64,000 bases of DNA from Streptacidiphilus jiangxiensis. GTDB lineage: Bacteria > Actinomycetota > Actinomycetes > Streptomycetales > Streptomycetaceae. Below the pieces are notes generated by a model that saw only the letters and a program-made list of their open reading frames with translations, made no database searches and was not told the origin of the DNA. The position numbers and the translations under genes are program-made. The stretch spans positions 167,753 to 231,752 of the forward strand of contig NZ_FOAZ01000018.1 in NCBI RefSeq assembly GCF_900109465.1, written 5' to 3'. This document shows, piece by piece, positions 61,151 through 64,000 of the stretch (within the stretch, counting starts at the first letter, position 1; each line of letters starts with the position of its first letter).

Positions 61151-63592
61151 CTAGTCGTCCAGCCGGTGCGACAGGTGCAGGTCCCGCTCGGTGTGGCCGT
61201 CCTCCAGGCGCAGCGCCGTGGCCACCGGGGGGTAGCCCGCGGCGATGACGGTGTACTCGCCCGGCTCCAGGTCGGTGAAGCGGAACGCGCCGTCCTCGCC
61301 GGTGAGGGAGGCCGCCACCACCGCGCCCGCCGCGTCCAGGAGGGTGACCCTGGCGTCCGCGACCGGTCGGCCCGCCGTGGTGCGGACGGTGCCCTTGAGG
61401 GTGCCGCTGCCGGCGAGGGTGACGTCCTGGCGGGTCTCGACGTTTGGGGCGACGTCGACCGCCAGCGCCCCCGGACGGTAGGCCCGCGCGCTCACGGTCA
61501 GCGTGTACGTCCCCGAGACCAGGTCGCGGAACGCGTACGCACCGTCGGAGTCGGCGTGCGCGCTCGCCACGACCTCCCCGTGCGGGTCGGTCAGCGTCAC
61601 GGACGCTCCCGCGACGGGCGCGCCCTCCGCGCTGCGGATCGCACCGGCGAGGCGGCCCGTGCCGCCGAGGACGACGTCGAGCTCGACGGGGCGACCGCCC
61701 ACCGTCACGGTGACGGCCTGCGGCTGGTGGCCGGGCGCCGCGGCGATCAGCACGTAGTTGCCGTTGCGCGGCGCGGCCAGCGCCCAGCGGCCGTCACCGC
61801 CGCTGCCGGTGCGGGCGATCTGGTGGCCGTCCAGGTCCACCAGGGTCAGCACCGCGCGCGGCACGCCCGTCCGGTCCGTCTGCAGAACCGCGCCGGTGAC
61901 CGGGGTACCGGTCGCGGCCTGAGTCACCGTCTGGGCCGGAACCGCGGAGACCGACGCCGAGGCCGGCTCCGCTGCGGTGAAGTCCTCCGACGCGGCGTGG
62001 GTCACCAACGGTTTCTCCTTCATCAGGAAGCCGAGCAGGAAGCCCAGCGCCAGCACCGGCGCCAGGTAGAGGAAGACGCGCGGCATCGCGGCCGCGAAGG
62101 CCTGCACGTACGCGTCGCGCAGCGACGCGGGCAGGTGGTGGACGAGCTCCGGGGTGATCGAGTTGTCCGGCTTCAGCCCGCGCTGCGCCAGCTGGTGCGC
62201 GAAACGGGAGGCGAAGACCGTGCCGAAGACCGCAGCGCCGACCGAACCGCCGATCTGCCGCATGTAGTTGTTGGCGGAGGTGGCCGCGCCGATGTCGCCG
62301 GGGGCGACGGAGTTCTGCACGGCCAGCACCAGCACCGGCAGGACCAGGCCGACGCCGAGCCCGAGCACGGCCATCGCGACGCTCTGGACGGCGTAGGAGC
62401 TGTGCGCGTCCAGCAGCCCGAGGAGGACCATGCCGACCGTGCCGAACGCTCCGCCGAGGATCGGGTAGATCCTGTAGCGACCGAAGCGGCTGATCAGCTG
62501 GCCGGTGCCGATGGAGGCGACCACGACGCCGGCCATGAGCGGCAGCATCTTCAGGCCGGAGCCGGTGGCGCTGGCCCCGTCGACCATCTGCAGGAAGCTC
62601 GGCAGGTAGCTGGCCGCACCGAAGAGCGCGACACCGACGACGAGGCCGATCAGACCCGAGAGGGTGAAGACGCCGTCGCGGAAGAGCCGCAGCGGGATGG
62701 CGGGAGCCAGACCGCGGCGCTCGGCCCACAGTTCGGCGGGGACGAACAGCACGAGCGAGAGGACCGCGCCGCCGATCAGGCCGAGGATGACCGGGGAGTG
62801 CCAGGCGTACTGGCTGCCGCCCCAACTCGTCGCCAGCACCAGGCAGGTGCCGACGGAGGCGAGCAGCAGTGCGCCGAGCCAGTCGAGCCGCCCCACGGCG
62901 CCCGGGGTGCGCCGGGTGCGGCGCGGCAGGACCAGGGAGACCACGAGCAGGGCGATCATGCCCACCGGCAGGTTGACCCAGAAGCACCAGCGCCAGCCGG
63001 GCCCGTCGGTGAACCAGCCGCCCAGCAGCGGTCCGGCGACCGAGGAGAGCCCGAAGACGGCGCCGATCAGGCCCATGTAGCGGCCGCGTTCCCGCGGCGA
63101 GACCACGTCGGCGATGATCGCCTGCACGCCGATCATCAGTCCACCGCCGCCGATGCCCTGGATCGCCCGGTAGGCGATCAGCTCGTTCATGCTGTGGGCG
63201 AGGCCCGACAGCACGGAGCCGACGAGGAAGACGACGATGGCGAACTGGAAGACCGGCTTGCGCCCGATCATGTCGCCGAGCCGGCCGTAGACGGGCAGGC
63301 CGATGGTGGAGGCGAGCAGGTAGGCGGTGACGACCCAGCTCATCCGGCTGAGGCCGTTCAGCTCGCCCACGATGCGCGGGAGGGCGGTGGCGACGATGGT
63401 CTGGTCGAGCGCCGCCAGCAGCAGGGCGAGCATCAGCCCCGCGAAGACCAGCCGGATCCGGACCGGTGGTGCGGCCGCCTCCGGTGCGGCCGCTCCCGGT
63501 GCGGTCGCCCCCGGTGCGGCCGGCGGTTCGAGTGGTGCGCGGAGGGACTCGATCGCGACTGCGTCGCGCACGGCGTCGTCGATCACTGGCAT
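61151..63592 (-). CDS. DHA2 MFS efflux protein fused to carboxypeptidase-regulatory-like repeats
   Basis: 813 residues. Residues 45-550 form a 14-helix drug:proton antiporter (LAALDQTIVATALPRIVGEL is the DHA2 motif C-like start; GRLGDMIGRKP is motif A). Residues 590-813 hold three beta-sandwich repeats of the CarboxypepD_reg type (GRLAGAIRSAEGAPVAGASVTL, SGTLKGTVRTTAGRPVADARVTL). Actinobacteria do carry such fusions, though their purpose is unknown; the repeats may fold at the cell surface or regulate transport. ATG 63,592. Substrate unknown. Confidence 0.9.
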   Translation of the reverse strand: MPVIDDAVRDAVAIESLRAPLEPPAAPGATAPGAAAPEAAAPPVRIRLVFAGLMLALLLAALDQTIVATALPRIVGELNGLSRMSWVVTAYLLASTIGLPVYGRLGDMIGRKPVFQFAIVVFLVGSVLSGLAHSMNELIAYRAIQGIGGGGLMIGVQAIIADVVSPRERGRYMGLIGAVFGLSSVAGPLLGGWFTDGPGWRWCFWVNLPVGMIALLVVSLVLPRRTRRTPGAVGRLDWLGALLLASVGTCLVLATSWGGSQYAWHSPVILGLIGGAVLSLVLFVPAELWAERRGLAPAIPLRLFRDGVFTLSGLIGLVVGVALFGAASYLPSFLQMVDGASATGSGLKMLPLMAGVVVASIGTGQLISRFGRYRIYPILGGAFGTVGMVLLGLLDAHSSYAVQSVAMAVLGLGVGLVLPVLVLAVQNSVAPGDIGAATSANNYMRQIGGSVGAAVFGTVFASRFAHQLAQRGLKPDNSITPELVHHLPASLRDAYVQAFAAAMPRVFLYLAPVLALGFLLGFLMKEKPLVTHAASEDFTAAEPASASVSAVPAQTVTQAATGTPVTGAVLQTDRTGVPRAVLTLVDLDGHQIARTGSGGDGRWALAAPRNGNYVLIAAAPGHQPQAVTVTVGGRPVELDVVLGGTGRLAGAIRSAEGAPVAGASVTLTDPHGEVVASAHADSDGAYAFRDLVSGTYTLTVSARAYRPGALAVDVAPNVETRQDVTLAGSGTLKGTVRTTAGRPVADARVTLLDAAGAVVAASLTGEDGAFRFTDLEPGEYTVIAAGYPPVATALRLEDGHTERDLHLSHRLDD

Positions 63593-63752
63593 GCCGCGAT
63601 CCTTGCAGCCTGCATCCGATCGGCCGGACCGTTGCGATCATCGCACCGATTCGGCCGATCCGGCTTCACCTGCGGGGATGTGACGTCAAGTCGACAATGC
63701 CGCTCGGGTGATCGGTTGCCAGATTCACCCGTCCGGAGTGGTGGCCGCGCGC

Positions 63753-64000
63753 TCAGGCCACCGCAGTCGCCAGGCGGCCCAACACCTCGTCGTGGATACG
63801 GTTCAGGCCCTTGGGCGCGAAGGTCCGCTCGAAGAAGCCGCCGATGCCGCCCGCGCCGGTCCACGTGGTCTCGATGACCACCTTGGCCTTGCCCTCGCCC
63901 GCCGGGGTCACCGTCCAGGTGATGACCATCGAGGAGTTGGCGTCCGTCTCGACCAGGCGGCCCGGGGTCGGCTCGGTCACCGAGAAGAGGCAGTCACGCA
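63753..64000 (-). CDS. SRPBCC family protein (partial, runs off right edge)
   Basis: The last 82 or so residues of a START/Bet v1-like (SRPBCC, polyketide cyclase/dehydrase) protein: VTPAGEGKAKVVIETTWTGAGGIGGFFERTFAPKGLNRIHDEVLGRLATAVA, with the long C-terminal helix characteristic of the fold. The start lies beyond 64,000. In streptomycetes such proteins are usually lone small lipid- or ligand-binding proteins. Confidence 0.8.
   Translation of the reverse strand, partial: RDCLFSVTEPTPGRLVETDANSSMVITWTVTPAGEGKAKVVIETTWTGAGGIGGFFERTFAPKGLNRIHDEVLGRLATAVA

Overview
The window is about 72% GC with GTG and occasional TTG starts, dense 4-base ATGA/GTGA gene overlaps, and a family gene order (TldE, DUF3099, MoaA, SURF1, GH15, ABC-F, YnfA) typical of Streptomycetaceae (Streptomyces, Kitasatospora or Streptacidiphilus). 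No rRNA, tRNA, CRISPR array, insertion sequence or phage gene was recognised.

Left part, 1-28,774: a large biosynthetic gene cluster that continues off the left edge. It has four arms. (i) Aromatic starter arm: an MIO-type aromatic amino acid lyase/aminomutase, a PaaK-like ligase (cut by the edge) and a stand-alone PCP with an alpha/beta hydrolase. (ii) A discrete (type II-like) ketide arm read leftwards from 11,015: ACP-adenylation fusion, ketosynthase, a short KS-like partner that has lost its Cys, ACP, ketoreductase, an acyl-CoA-dehydrogenase-fold oxygenase with an FMN reductase, and a type II thioesterase. (iii) A proline-type arm, 14,777-20,829: an Fe/2OG dioxygenase, a proline racemase/hydroxyproline epimerase with both catalytic Cys, and a three-subunit FAD/[2Fe-2S] amino acid dehydrogenase. 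These three steps could make hydroxy-pyrroline carboxylate or pyrrole-2-carboxylate. (iv) A pterin/folate-like arm, 21,227-28,774: FolC-like, DHPS-like, GTP cyclohydrolase I, SDR, ATP-grasp ligase, M20 peptidase, degenerate SDR and dihydroneopterin aldolase. FolE and FolB look catalytically intact. The DHPS-like and FolC-like proteins keep pterin or nucleotide residues but have altered acceptor-side motifs. I infer a folate-like (pterin-conjugate) natural product assembled by repurposed folate enzymes; this is the most interesting system here. Two MFS exporters and a free-standing ligase complete the cluster. No pathway regulator gene is visible.

Middle part, 28,974-50,811: apparently core or lightly accessory genes. 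They are TldE, DUF3099, a small Cys protein, a GT87 mannosyltransferase, MoaA, a CoA-transferase/glutaryl-CoA-dehydrogenase-type pair, an SDR plus ECF sigma factor, a secreted serine hydrolase, a MarR-type regulator convergent with a zinc alcohol dehydrogenase, a DnaQ-type exonuclease, SURF1, a GH15 enzyme, a TraB-like protein, enoyl-CoA hydratase, a small HTH protein, ABC-F ATPase, a lipoprotein- or propeller-like protein and YnfA.

Right part, 50,946-60,981: a leftward exopolysaccharide locus, with an initiating sugar phosphotransferase, O-antigen-ligase-type protein, MurJ/MviN-type flippase, polysaccharide deacetylase, two GT4 glycosyltransferases, a Wzz-like chain-length protein and a CelD-type acetyltransferase. 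It is followed by a drug-efflux MFS protein fused to extracellular-type beta-sandwich repeats, and a partial SRPBCC protein at the right edge. A dispersed Streptomyces-type GC-rich repeat with hairpins occurs on both sides of the exopolysaccharide locus.
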